DNA of 64,000 nt, taken from positions 2,100,001 through 2,164,000 of the forward strand of contig NC_080571.1 of NCBI RefSeq assembly GCF_030247185.1, read 5' to 3'. The DNA is from Malaya genurostris (taxonomy: Eukaryota; Arthropoda; Insecta; Diptera; Culicidae). Position numbers and translations under genes: made by a program. This document shows positions 23,729 through 34,261 of this stretch, one piece after another; positions within the stretch are counted from its first letter, which is position 1, and every line of letters starts with the position of its first letter. The notes under the pieces are model-generated. The model saw only the letters and a program-made list of their open reading frames with translations. It was not told where the DNA came from and searched no databases.

Positions 23729-24670
23729 GATAGCGCGGCGCGCTCGCTTCATGCGATCTACGAGTGGTTTGTACGTTATTTTCATCCTCTTCATCTCTTC
23801 CTTTAGGATAGGACACAAGTCGCACGAACCGCTCTAGGCACGAACAAATAATAATAACAGCAGCTTTTACTGTGGCTCACATAGCACACAAGCTGCGCTC
23901 ATAAAAAATCTCGTGCGCTGTCTCTTGAGACCAAAGCGCACGAGTCGCGCGCAGAAGAAAATGCGATGCTCTGAAATTTCAAGCAGCACATCCCGTTTCT
24001 ATGTGCCCGCTACGCGTCTCTTACTTGCTTTTGGTTTGCTCTTTGAGTCGGTGCTCACGCTCACAGGATAAATATGCGACACACACATTTTCGGTGCGCT
24101 CTCGCTGTCGCATTTTTGCACGCATGAGCATTCGGAAGGCCTGCTTTCCCTTCATTTACTGAATAGCAAGAAAACGCCTCTCCTTGATTGTTCCAAATAA
24201 ACACCCCCAAATCTAGCGATTTAAAAAGTTTGAGAACCTATGCGGTATACCAAACAGGCGAAATTTTGGAACAACAAAACGGTTTGAAGATCCATTCATT
24301 CATTTTTTTTTTATTTTTTGAATCGGAGCCGGCATCTCCAAGAAATTTAAGCGGATAGATAGATCCCAAACACAGACATTCGCAGACATTTTCTGATTTC
24401 GTCGAGTAGAGTTGAATGGTATATAACACCAGGGATGTTCGAGGCTCCAATTAACAGTATGTTTTTAATTTCCTCTATATTCTTGTTATTGAGCTAGGCA
24501 AGAAGTTAACTATATTGAAGTTTCTGGTCACTGGACCTTTAACCAACAGTCTAAAAAATTTATCTTTATTATATAGGTTTTGACATGCGCATAGAAATTT
24601 AAAAGAGGATGAAGATATTAAAAATTAGATGCATATTTATACTGATTTTACAAGCATTAGAAAAGAACAA
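23729..24670. other. GC-rich block then dispersed repeat, no gene
   Basis: 23729-24180 is relatively GC-rich (GCGCGGCGCGCTCGC, GTGCGCTGTCTCTTG, GGTGCGCTCTCGCTGTCG) and looks like the continuation of 21780-21924. Repeated GCGCTCTC words could reflect a leader or long terminal region of an unrecognised element. 24310-24430 carries the tail of the dispersed repeat (CACAGACATT...GTCGAGTAGAGTTGAATGG). Confidence 0.4.
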
Positions 24671-24680
24671 AAATAAAATT

Positions 24681-24827
24681 AATGGGTAAGTCGTGAAAGG
24701 TTTCACGCAGCCCACCTGAGCTTGATTCCCAACCCCGCACATAGGGTCAGAAGGTCTTTCTGGCCCGAAGAGGCGAATGACCTGAAGGTTAAAACCTCTA
24801 TAATCGAAACAAAAACAAAAAAAAAAC
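24681..24827 (+). mobile_element. SINE-B copy 1, 5'-truncated
   Basis: 147 bp flanked by an exact 10-bp duplication AAATAAAATT (24671-24680 and 24828-24837). The sequence GGGTAAGTCG, TTTCACGCAGCCCACC, GATTCCCAACCCCGCACATA, then AGGTTAAAACCTCTATAATC and an A-rich tail matches 59989-60141. The 5' tRNA-like half is truncated. Confidence 0.8.
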
Positions 24828-24837
24828 AAATAAAATT

Positions 24838-25357
24838 TTCCGTCGGTACAATCTTTTATAACTTTAAACAGCAACGATCTGGAAAGTTTGGACAATTTGT
24901 GTAGCTTTTTTTACAATCAGCACTAAAGTTTGCCTTCGAATCGTCAGTGTGTTAGCAGATTGTGTTAAACTGCTAGCGCAACTTAGCAGTTCAGTATTAG
25001 TTGCTAAGCAGATGTGAAGTGAAATCACTACAATAACCAGGACATCAAATTGAATCGTTTGGAATTGACATGGTTTGATCAAGTAAAACACCTAAGTTTA
25101 ACAGCTGATAACAATCTCACTTTCAAGTATAACATAGAAGGAATGCAGACGGAGAGTAAATAAATATTTATATCCTATTTTATATATTTATATATTTTTC
25201 AACCTACGAGGAAGAAAATCGCATGTAATGTCACACGCGCCATTCACATTACATGTAGGTTTATTATTTTCTCTATAAAATAACCCGAATTTCGGAAGCA
25301 AATGATGTCCTAATGGTGATGGCCAAATCATGTACATAATAAACCGGCAAACGACCA
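24838..25357. other. Intergenic, no gene recognised
   Basis: AT-rich sequence with TATATATTTATATA runs around 25165-25195. Open frames here are short and lack motifs. Confidence 0.5.
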
Positions 25358-25370
25358 TAATTAGGTTAAA

Positions 25371-25578
25371 AAGCAAAGTCGTGGCATTACATTCCTTTTG
25401 TGGAATTTGGCCTTTCTGTTTCAACAGACTTCGCAGCCGATTCTCAGTGTACAGAATCATTGCATGGCTAGTACTATGGATCCTACTGACACTTAGAATC
25501 CTTCCAGGTCGGGGCTCGAACATACGACAACTGGCTTGAAAGACCAGCGTTCTATGCATTGAACCGCCAACCCGGGAT
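25371..25578 (-). mobile_element. SINE-A copy 2, full length
   Basis: 208 bp in reverse orientation with an exact 13-bp duplication TAATTAGGTTAAA (25358-25370 and 25579-25591). It is clearly homologous to the copy at 1521-1733, including the B-box-like GGGGCTCGAACATA on the plus strand. The recognisable duplications in both copies suggest fairly recent insertions. Confidence 0.85.
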
Positions 25579-25591
25579 TAATTAGGTTAAA

Positions 25592-26899
25592 GTCGTATCT
25601 AAATAAACGATATACAAGAATAATAATAAAAATGTACATAATAGGGCTGAAAAGTCACCATCACCTTAAATCTTAACCGTGTAACATGGATTTGTACTCC
25701 AATGAACAGTGGACATTAAAAAAAACCTTTTTTTATCCACCTAGTGGTGTAATGATGCCTTTCTCATATTACTTATATTTTCAAATATATCACTAGAAGA
25801 TTCAGCGAGGAAATTTTTTTTTCAATCTTGCATAAAATAAGAAATTTTGTTTGGGTATAAACTAACATTACACCACCTTTTCAATATGTGAACAGTTATG
25901 TCATGTTATTAAGAATTGTTCTTGATTTTGCATCGTCGCACTGACTGATTAAACACACTTTACCCTACAGTTCTGGAACCAGAAGTCGGATTCGGAAGAA
26001 ATTAAACAGCAACCTAAGAAATTAAACAGCAACCTAAGTGTACTTTTATAGAAAAGTTTCGTTATCATGATCTTGTGATAATAACAAGTAGGTACAAATA
26101 GAATAAAAGAAGTAGTAATTTACATTTTTTCATCTGAACATTTTAAATTTTAATGTGACAACCTTGCCCGCTATATAAATTTGAACAAAGCACGATGCGA
26201 ACGGAGCAAAGCCGCACGTACTAGTTTTGCATCGTCATTTTGAATGACGATTTAAATGTTTTGACACTCATCGCCCTATAATTTCGGAACTGGAAGTCGG
26301 ATCTTGATGAAATTGCACAGTATATTGAAGGACAATGAAAGCTTCAATTTGAATCATGATTCGTGAAAATCGGCTTAACCGTTGCTGAGAAATCGAAGTG
26401 AGTTCCGTTTTTGGAAATACACTATTATCGATGCTTTCGGAAGCGGTAACCGAGGACTAGTAGTCCCAAAGTAGTTTTATATATTCAATAACTAACAAGA
26501 TTTACCAACCAGATGAATTTAACAGTAAGTTTGATAAAAATTTGCACCTCGTTTCGCTATCGCTTGTGGAAAAATAGTCATGAAATTGAAAATTTTCGCT
26601 TTTCGCATTGGATCCAAATGAAACTCAGGAACTTTGTATGGGACCACACACACACACAACGGCGAAACGTGAAACAAATGAAAGATGTCTTGTGAATACC
26701 GATAAATAAATATTTTCTCATACAAGGAAATACATCACAATCTATGCCTGCAGTTTCAAAGCATTTTGTACAGAGCTTTCTTAGTTCCTTCCGAAAGTGA
26801 AAGTGGAAATCTCAGTTCGATGGGAAAATTATAAACGGTATGATGGCACAGCACCATTGCCAGGGCTTCGGCCATGGTACAACAAATTGTCATATAGGC
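25592..26899. other. Intergenic with dispersed-repeat copies
   Basis: Contains CACCTAGTGGTGTAATGATG (25740-25759) and degraded blocks GAAGTCGGATTCGG and GAACTGGAAGTCGGATCTTG, with AAAATCGGCTTAACCGTTGC (26366-26385). These mark at least two old copies of the dispersed repeat. ACACACACACA occurs at 26645-26658. No gene is supported. Confidence 0.5.
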
Positions 26900-26901
26900 A
26901 T

Positions 26902-27289
26902 ATACTGGGGTCTTTTTTTACGCGGTTTTTTATGCGGTTTCTTTTTACGCGGATTTTCGAAGTAACGCGGTTTTTTTACGCGGATTTTTAAAGTTAAACG
27001 ATTTTTTTTCAAGATATGGTATAATCTTCTAAGACATGAGACTTAAAAAAAGATTTTTTCTACGCTGATTTCCGAAGTTATGCGGTCTCAAATTCTCTAA
27101 TTCCCGAAATCGATATAAAAAAAATTTTTTTGAGATTGGACGTTTCATGCATTTCTAAGACATTTGGCATCAAAAAAATTTTTTTCTTTAGTTTTGCGTT
27201 TTTTTACGCGGATTTCCGAAATTACGCGTTTTTTCTGGTGGTTTTTGTTTACGCGGTACGTATCCCCCGCGTAAAAAGAGACCTCAGTG
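26902..27289. mobile_element. TA-flanked MITE rich in TTTACGCGG
   Basis: TA at 26900-26901 and 27290-27291. Ends are TACTGGGGTCTTTTTTTACG and the inverse GTAAAAAGAGACCTCAGTG. The interior repeats TTTTTACGCGG and GCGGATTTTCGAAGT several times. 388 bp, non-coding; the open frames (FFTRFFMRFLF type) are translations of the repeat. Confidence 0.7.
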
Positions 27290-27291
27290 TA

Positions 27292-28443
27292 CGCTGTTTT
27301 AATTGCGGTAATTCGCTTGGAAACACATCTGTTCAATGAACGGTACCCTCAAATGATTCTGTGATGGTGATGGAAACCATAAAACCTAATATAAACAATG
27401 CCCTATCACAAACTTTTTTACATTATAAAGCATCATTCAAAGAATATTTAGTTAAATTTCCGTATATTAATATTGAAAAATATAACGGTAATAGAGCATT
27501 CTCCAAAACCTAAAATCAAATATGTTCTTAAATTTACTTAAAGTACGATTTATGAGTTCCCCCTCCGTCGTTCTCAAGTTATTATTTTGATTTTCAAACA
27601 GTTCGTGGAATATTTAAGAAAAAAACGCGATCTTACGCTAAATTTTCCGCCAATTTTGAGGTAAAAAACTACCATAATATGAAAATGGAAAAAAATTCAA
27701 AAACGTAGGGAGAGGCATTTTATACCAAGAAAGTATGTTCCAAGTTTGAAAAGAATCGGTTCAGTAGATTTCGCAGGATCGTGTTCACGGACTTCGAAAA
27801 ATTGGTTTTCAGAAAAACGGGTTTAATTTTTTTTTCTCAAAAAGTGCCAAAAAATAATATTTTAGGTATCTTCTACTGAATTATCGATCCCAGGTCGATG
27901 AAGTTTTTGAAATGTTAAATTACAAGAAAATGTTAAAAAAAAACGATTTTCTGAAACTGTTTATCCCTTACTCCCCTCTTAAAAATCGTTGGACGAGACA
28001 TGCACAGATAAAAATATTTTGTGATTTTACATTTATTTTCATGCACATATTTGGAGCAGGAAATTGAATGGAAATTTACATTACAAAACGAAGCGGTTTG
28101 TAAATATACAGTCTTGTTCAATGGAAAAATAAATGAATTTTGATGTAATTTTACATCAATCATGGTTTTAAATCAGATTTTCGTTTCAACTGATGTCTGT
28201 TTTATAGTACTATCGGTTTACATGTCGTGTAAGATTCATCTTTTCTTTCTGTGTGGGGTGTTTGCGAAATTTCCAATGGAATGTTCAACATAGAATTTGT
28301 ATGAGACACTAAGTTGTTACACTTTTACTGAACATCTCGCTCAAATGCAAAATTGGGGGAACGTGACATTTGAGCCAATTTGTTCTGATTCCTGCCACCC
28401 TGGGCTATGGAAGACACTAAGAAAAAAAAATCATTAAAGAATT
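27292..28443. other. Intergenic upstream of EcKL-2, LINE 3'-tail scrap
   Basis: AT-rich, no gene. 28358-28396 (GAACGTGACATTTGAGCCAA, TTGTTCTGATTCC) is shared with 31681-31717 and looks like the conserved 3' end of a LINE family. 28000-28250 resembles the interspersed repeat with TTTTACATCAATCATGG words. Confidence 0.45.
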
Positions 28444-28496
28444 CTTTCAGGTCTTTTCGCTCGAATATGCGACAACTAGCTTGTAAGACCGGAAGT
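28444..28496 (-). repeat. SINE-A scrap
   Basis: About 53 bp similar to the tRNA-like part of SINE-A: GCTCGAATATGCGACAACTA and GCTTGTAAGACC. It is the third reverse-oriented occurrence of the family. Both ends are truncated and no target duplication is seen. Confidence 0.55.
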
Positions 28497-28698
28497 CCCG
28501 GAAGTAGTGGTATATAAAACTACTGAACGGAAATAACATCACTATCTTAATATGAAAGGTATCCTTATAACAGTAGGTGGATTGAATAAGTTTTCGATTA
28601 TTTTGTACTGCTTTAACACAATCAACTTGATATCAATAGGAGTGGCCATCACTTCAACCCAAACTGAGCTCTTCTAGTTCTGTGCAATTGAATAGATT

Positions 28699-28731
28699 AG
28701 ATAAGTCTGCATTACTTTTTTCTTTTTGCAG
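28699..28731 (+). promoter_or_regulatory. GATA site and pyrimidine tract upstream of EcKL-2
   Basis: AGATAAG (28699-28705) lies 81 bp upstream of the EcKL-2 start. It is followed by TTTTTTCTTTTTGCAG (28716-28731), which would also serve as a 3' splice site. Either the promoter is here, or the gene has a leader intron ending at 28731. The sequence alone cannot decide. Confidence 0.35.
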
Positions 28732-28785
28732 AACTCAACTAACCTGCACTACTAGTCACATGCAAGACAGCAACGGCGACACAGA

Positions 28786-30064
28786 ATGAGTGACACGAAA
28801 CTGAATTTTCCCTCCTTCGTAGAAGAAACGGTTAACAAAGTAGCCCTGGAACTAGGCTTCACTCCGGGTCGGTACACGATCACGTACGAGGCTGGAAGTA
28901 GCTGCGATGGTTTAGTAGGTGAACTACATCAAGCTGTCATTACGGAAGATGCACGAACGGAGAGTCTGTTCTGTAAAATTCCACCCATGGATCCGGTAAG
29001 GCGCGATCAGTTTAATACGATGAAACTTTTCCAACGGGAGGTCATATTGTATGGAGAAGTTCTTCCGGCTATGTACAAATTTCAACGAGACAGAGGCGTA
29101 TCGGAAGCGGAAGGATTTTTCAATACACCAAAATGCTACTCCACTTACTTGGATCTTGCCAAAGAAGAATCACTGATTCTGATGGAGAATTTAAGTATGA
29201 AGGAATTGCGTTCATGGGATAAACTAAAATCGGTAGATTTCGATCACGCTCGGGCGCTTATGATCCATCTGGCCCGATTCCATGGACTGTCTCTCGCATT
29301 GAAAGATCAACAACCAGCTGTATTTGAGAAAATTAAGCTACCTGATGTGCTGCTTCCATCCGTCAGTAACAGCCCGCAGTTAGTGGCAATGTTTGAAGCA
29401 TCACTGGATAATGCTATCTCACTGTTAGGTGCAGAATACCATGAAGCGAAATCGAAAATGGAATTCTTAAAAGATAATTACTTGTCAATTGCGGAATGCT
29501 GTTTGGACGGGAAAAACGCAGAGCCGTATGCCGTGCTGAACCATGGCGATTGCTGGGTCAACAACATCATGTACGGATACAAGGTAAGAGGGTAAATCAT
29601 TCACTGAAAAGAGCAATTTAACAACCGAATCAACATTTTCACAGAATGCACTACCTCATGAATTGGTTCTAATAGACTGGCAACTTGCCCGGTACGTATC
29701 ACCCGCTCTAGACGTACTGTATTTCTTATTCTGCTGCACCGACGAGGCATTCCGGGAGCAACACTTTGACGAAATGTTACGAATTTATCATTCATCCATA
29801 AGCCAAATACTTCACAGATTAGGATCCGATCCCATCGAACTGTTTCCGTTCTCGGCATTACAGGATCAGTTGAAGAGGTTCGGACGGTTTGCCGTCATCA
29901 TGGGTGCATTTGACATTCCAATACTTTGTACCGAACCGGCGGATATGCCAGCGCTAGATGGTGATCTGTCGGAAGCTTTTGCATCTTCTCCAGAAGCTCA
30001 GCAGCGTTACGCCACTCGAATGTTGGGTGTCATTCATGACGCGATAAGGTACGGTTATCTATAG
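28786..30064 (+). CDS. EcKL-2: EcKinase-like (CHK kinase-like) protein
   Basis: Exons 28786-29583 (266 codons) and 29645-30064 (139 codons plus TAG), with a 61-nt phase-0 intron, giving 405 aa, the compact family length. Motifs: glycine-bearing EAGSSCDGLVGELHQA (35-50), putative ATP-binding K64 in LFCKIPP, E85 in QREVILY, hinge MENL (133-136), HARFHG-like substrate-lobe motif HLARFHGLS, catalytic HGDCWVNN (H253, D255, N260), and DWQ (277-279). It ends VIHDAIRYGYL. It is closest in motif detail to EcKL-1 but lacks the N-terminal extension. AATAAA lies at 30077-30082, only 13 nt after the stop. It is predicted to be a soluble ATP-dependent kinase of an ecdysteroid or other small molecule; substrate not inferable. 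No lesion is seen. Confidence 0.94.
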
Positions 30065-30190
30065 TTAATCAAGCGAAATAAACATTATGATTATGAATGA
30101 GGTTGTATCACTTTCGGTATGTCACAGTGAACATTCCTTGAATGGTTATACGAAAGTGAGTTGGGGTTTGTCAGTTTCGCAATGGTATAT

Positions 30191-30239
30191 TGAGTTTCTA
30201 TAGATAATCAATCAGTGATTGCTTATCTATAGAAACTCA
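30191..30239. repeat. Near-perfect 24-bp inverted repeat with 1-nt loop
   Basis: TGAGTTTCTATAGATAATCA followed by ATCA, a single G, and the inverse TGATTGCTTATCTATAGAAA then CTCA. 23 of 24 positions pair. It lies 127 bp after the EcKL-2 stop codon, beyond its AATAAA. Confidence 0.75.
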
Positions 30240-30399
30240 TCTATGTGATCTTTCTTGCGTCCAAATCGATTTTGACAAATTCTGATTTTAGTAGAATTTA
30301 ATCACAATCAACATACTTTCTGTATTAGATATTTAAAAAAATATAAAAATGGCTGAAACTAGTTTCAATTTAGTGAAAACGTAATGCCTCTAATAAAGA

Positions 30400-31400
30400 C
30401 TGTCCCAGAAAGTATGGACACAACCAAAAACCGCTGCCATTTCGCAATGGTTCAGAATCTGTCAATTTTTATGGCTGCGTCCTGTTGTTTGAACTCTTCT
30501 CTAACCACTTGTGCAGTTGTTTATTCATTAGTTTGTTTCGAAATGCGTGGAGTTTCAGCAGAACAACGTCGAAAAATTGTGTACAAATGGTGCACAGAAC
30601 GCGGACTGTCACTGAGAAAGATAGCAACAATGGAAGGAGTAAGTGAAAAAGCCGTGCGAAATGCAATCAGGAAGTTCGGTGAGGAAAACACCTTTGAGGA
30701 TAAACCGAAAACGGGTCGAAAAAAGGTCCTGCTAACCCTCAGTTGGATAAACGTATACTGAAGGCGTTCGAGCAAAAGAAGGAGGTTTCAGTTCGGGATG
30801 TGGCCAAAAAATGGGGGAACTTCGAAGTCAAATGTTCTTCGTGCTAAAGAACGTTTGAATCTTTGAACCTATAAGAAGCAGAAACAACCAAAACGTAGTC
30901 CGAAACAAGAAGCATCGATCAGGCCGAGGGTTCGAAAGCTGTCACGATTCTTGCTGGAAATTTGAACTGCATAATCATGGACGACGAAACCTACGTGAAA
31001 CTCGATTACAAATCCTTGCCGGGACCACAATATTATACGGTGCGAGAAGGGCAAGTATTAAACCAGTCCGAGACATCGATTGAAGTAGAAAACTTTGGTC
31101 TATGGTCTATGGTCTGGCAAGCAATTTGTAGCTGCGGTAAGATTTCGAAACCCTCCATCAGCACTGCTTCAATGAACAGCATCAAGGAATGTTTACAAAT
31201 ACGACTTCTACCATTGATTCGAAGCCACAAGGAACCTGTTGTCTTCTGGCCAGATCTTGCTTCTTGCCACTACTCGAAATCAACGGTAGAATGGTATACT
31301 ACAAAAAATGTCACTTTCGTCCCAGAAGACGCGAATACTGCGAATCGTTCTGCATTCTTCCGGGAGTTCAGAATGGTGTCGCTTTTGTAAGATCTCTAAA
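30400..31400 (+). pseudogene. Second ITm (DD37E-like) mariner lineage, 3'-truncated
   Basis: It begins with a Tc1/mariner-like end CTGTCCCAGAAAGTATGGAC (30400-30419). The transposase starts at ATG 30543 (MRGVSAEQRRKIVYKWCTER) with a helix-turn-helix and the basic linker KPKTGRKK. A frameshift near 30725-30730 and two nonsense codons (TGA at 30864-30866 and TGA at 30964-30966) interrupt it. It continues with MDDETYVKLDYKSLPGPQYY and FWPDLASCHYSKSTVEW. The sequence decays at the expected RPIE Glu, and no 3' terminal repeat is found. DDETYVK is shared with the ITmDD37E copies, but the sequences are clearly a different lineage. Confidence 0.8.
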
Positions 31401-31730
31401 TCCTCTCGGGGGTTGGAGGTTTTATTAACAGCAGACTGTTTGGGACCTCGTAGAGGCTCAGAATTTACTTCTGCTTCCACTAAATGTGATCCTCAGCAGA
31501 TTGTTCAGCATCCCTTAGGGGTGCAGAATTTACTTCTGCTTTTATGTGTGTTTGTGTCGTCAATTTTTCCCATCCTCCTAGTCCAACCCTTACCATTTCC
31601 TTTCAATCCTTCCCTCTTATATATCGGGAAAATGATGCTAAAAACAAATTGATGGCAAGGAACAAATCTCCAAATACCAAGGGGAACGTGCCATTTGAGC
31701 CAATTTGTTCTGATTCCTGATTCCTGATGG
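31401..31730 (+). repeat. LINE 3'-end scrap
   Basis: A C/T-rich stretch leading to GGGAAAATGATGCTAAAAAC, GAACGTGCCATTTGAGCC and a terminal doublet of TGATTCC words. The last part matches 28358-28396. It resembles a 3' untranslated tail of a non-LTR element. The direct repeat CAGAATTTACTTCTGCTT occurs at 31460-31477 and again at 31525-31542. Confidence 0.45.
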
Positions 31731-34261
31731 ACAATGGAATTTTCCGTTAAAAAAGTCGTCTATGCTTGCTAGATCATCGATAGGTGTTTGGCACATAACG
31801 AGTTGCATAAATGTTTTACCGTCGAAGAAAAGAATACTAGATCGTTGAAGAAATCGTTTGGCGAGTTGTTTTGTGTGGAGATTTCACATGCATACTTGAT
31901 CCATGTAATTAGTAATTTGGTATTAAAATTATGGCTTGCCAAATGACTCAATGACGGAATGCATATGACTGTTCTAGAAAACCGCTGTAGCCAGGAGAAA
32001 ATGTTCTAATATCATTTACAGATGAATTGTGATCAATTGAGTCAGATGAATAGTATTGGTCATCACAGATGCGAGTTTAAAAAATCAGAAATTTTTTGAA
32101 TGAATCAATAAAAGATTGTGCTGTAGAAGCGCTAAGGTCAAACTAAGAGATTTTCCTTGCATTTCGCTTTGTAATGATTTGGATTAGACTAAGCGCACAA
32201 TAAGTGGCAATTAGATATCAATGTTGAAGATGATTACCATAATGAATTGAGACTGCGATTTTATATTTCATATTCTGAGAAGAATGTTCAAAGTGGTAAG
32301 ATCAATATAAAATTGAAAATTAAGTGTCGTCTCTGCAAGATACCAAAAGTTCCAAAGTACCTGAAAAATATCCACTTTATTAGAGCTCTGAAGCCAAGTC
32401 TTTTGTTACGAACTTTTGGTTACTTGGGCCAAATACAAAGCGTAAATTTATCCTACTCTACCGAAAGAACTACTCTAGAGGAGAAACTATTCAACATTGT
32501 GTTAAGTTTATCAACACAAAATTCTGGTCAGCGAGCTTTTTTAGCGATTACCGAGAGCAAGAATCACATCTGGAAGAGGAAACGTGGCACCTTATATCCT
32601 TTATGTTGAAGTCATTAGAGAGGGATCTCGGTTCAATGTATTGACTCAAAGCATGAGATGACAATCTGTGGATTTGCTCAATTTTTGCTTAACAGAAAGT
32701 ATTTCACATTTTCAATTAAATTTTTGGTGATATTTCTTTTTTGAGCTGAAGCGAATGTGTGTCGAAATCCGTTGATTGGAGGTTAAGTAGTCAGAAAAAT
32801 AATGAAGAGAAACGTTAACCAGTCGTTTGCCAATTCTACTATCCGAAAACATAAATTCGAACAAATACAAAGTTCGACGGGTCAGCTAGTTCGTCGAGAT
32901 TTGGTACTATCTAATTTTTTTTTATTTTCGACTAGGATTTTAGGATTGCTGAAATCGAAAAAATGTTTTATGCCGAATTTTTTGATTTCGGAAGTCCGGA
33001 ATTTTTTTACGAATCATCCTAGTCTCTGATATGTTAGAAAGTAAAGGCAAAGGTCGTTTGGCATTTGCTATCTATAATCTCATATTATTTCTCCTCTCAT
33101 AATCTCTAGTTAGTTTGATATCGTTAAAAAACGAAAAAAGTAAAAATTACTGACTGACCAGAAGTCATGAATAAAAAAGTAAAAAGTATAAAAAAATGAA
33201 TTTAAGTTTGTGACAATCGGTCAAACAATCGCTGAGAAAAGTAAATGAGATCCATTTAAGAATATATGACCACTATTTCCAGTGCTTTCGAAACCGGAAA
33301 TCTGAAACCAAGATAGCCGGAACTGGTTTGTTCAGCTGCCGACTGATAATGACTACCGATTTGTTTAGTTTTGAGGCCAATTTTGTGAGGTTTTTGTTTC
33401 GCCGCTTTAAGAGACGATGTACAATATATAGCACACTCCACCCTATAACTTCGAAATCGGAAGTCGGATTCGGATGAAATTCAGGAATGATGTAATTTTA
33501 ATTTGAATTCTAGTTTGTCAAAATCGGTTTAGCCATCTCCGAGGAAAACTAGTGAGATTATTTGATACATACACACACAGACATTGCTCAGCTCGACGAA
33601 GTGAGTCAAATGGTATATTTTACTAGTCGAATTTTCAAGTGATTGCATAACCTTTCTATATGAGAAAGGCAAAAAGGCTGGTGATGATGTTAGAGGCGTA
33701 ACTGGAGGACGTGAATACGAACAAAACTGACATTTTTCTTTCACACCTCAGAATATGAATAATTGTTAAAATTAAGTTAAAAATTCAGGTGGAATTTCGT
33801 TCCAAAATTCAGTTCCCGAATCCAAACCAAATGAGGTTTTACAAACGAATGATAGCGCAACCTGAGCGTTTGAGGTTTTATACCACACAGCAGATCTGTT
33901 TTTGCTGCTGTTGGTTGAAGGTCGTCTCGCCTTGCCTGAGACTACCTCAAACCATCATTCGAGTGCAAAAAAGTATACAAACGTAGCGAGTTTCCACATT
34001 GTTTTAAAAAGTTTGAGAAAACTAAATTTCTGAGTTATTTATGGTTACCCATTCTTCCACAGGGCGAATTTTGTAATGGCGCCCCATAGCAAAGTAAGAC
34101 AAATTCACGTTATTATTTTTTTTATAGATTTACATAGTAGGAAAACTGCTCATAGTTCTTTGGGAACATATTAATAGTTGTAAAACAGAAACGATCTATA
34201 AATTTCATGAGCTTACTTGAGTTAAAAAACTAAACAGGCTCAAAATTGAGTTGTATTTCAG
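31731..34261. other. Intergenic, no confident gene
   Basis: 2.5 kb without recognisable genes. A 120-codon plus frame (32247-32609, Lys/Leu-rich) has no motif and no matching neighbour. 33420-33680 is a clear copy of the dispersed repeat: GAAATCGGAAGTCGGATTCG, AAAATCGGTTTAGCCATCTC, CACACACAGACATTGCTCAG, ending TATATGAGAAAGGCAAAAAG. Confidence 0.45.

Noticed and set aside
32247..32609. 120-codon frame as a host gene
   Set aside because: No motif, no start context, no conserved neighbour, AT-rich composition like the surrounding spacer.
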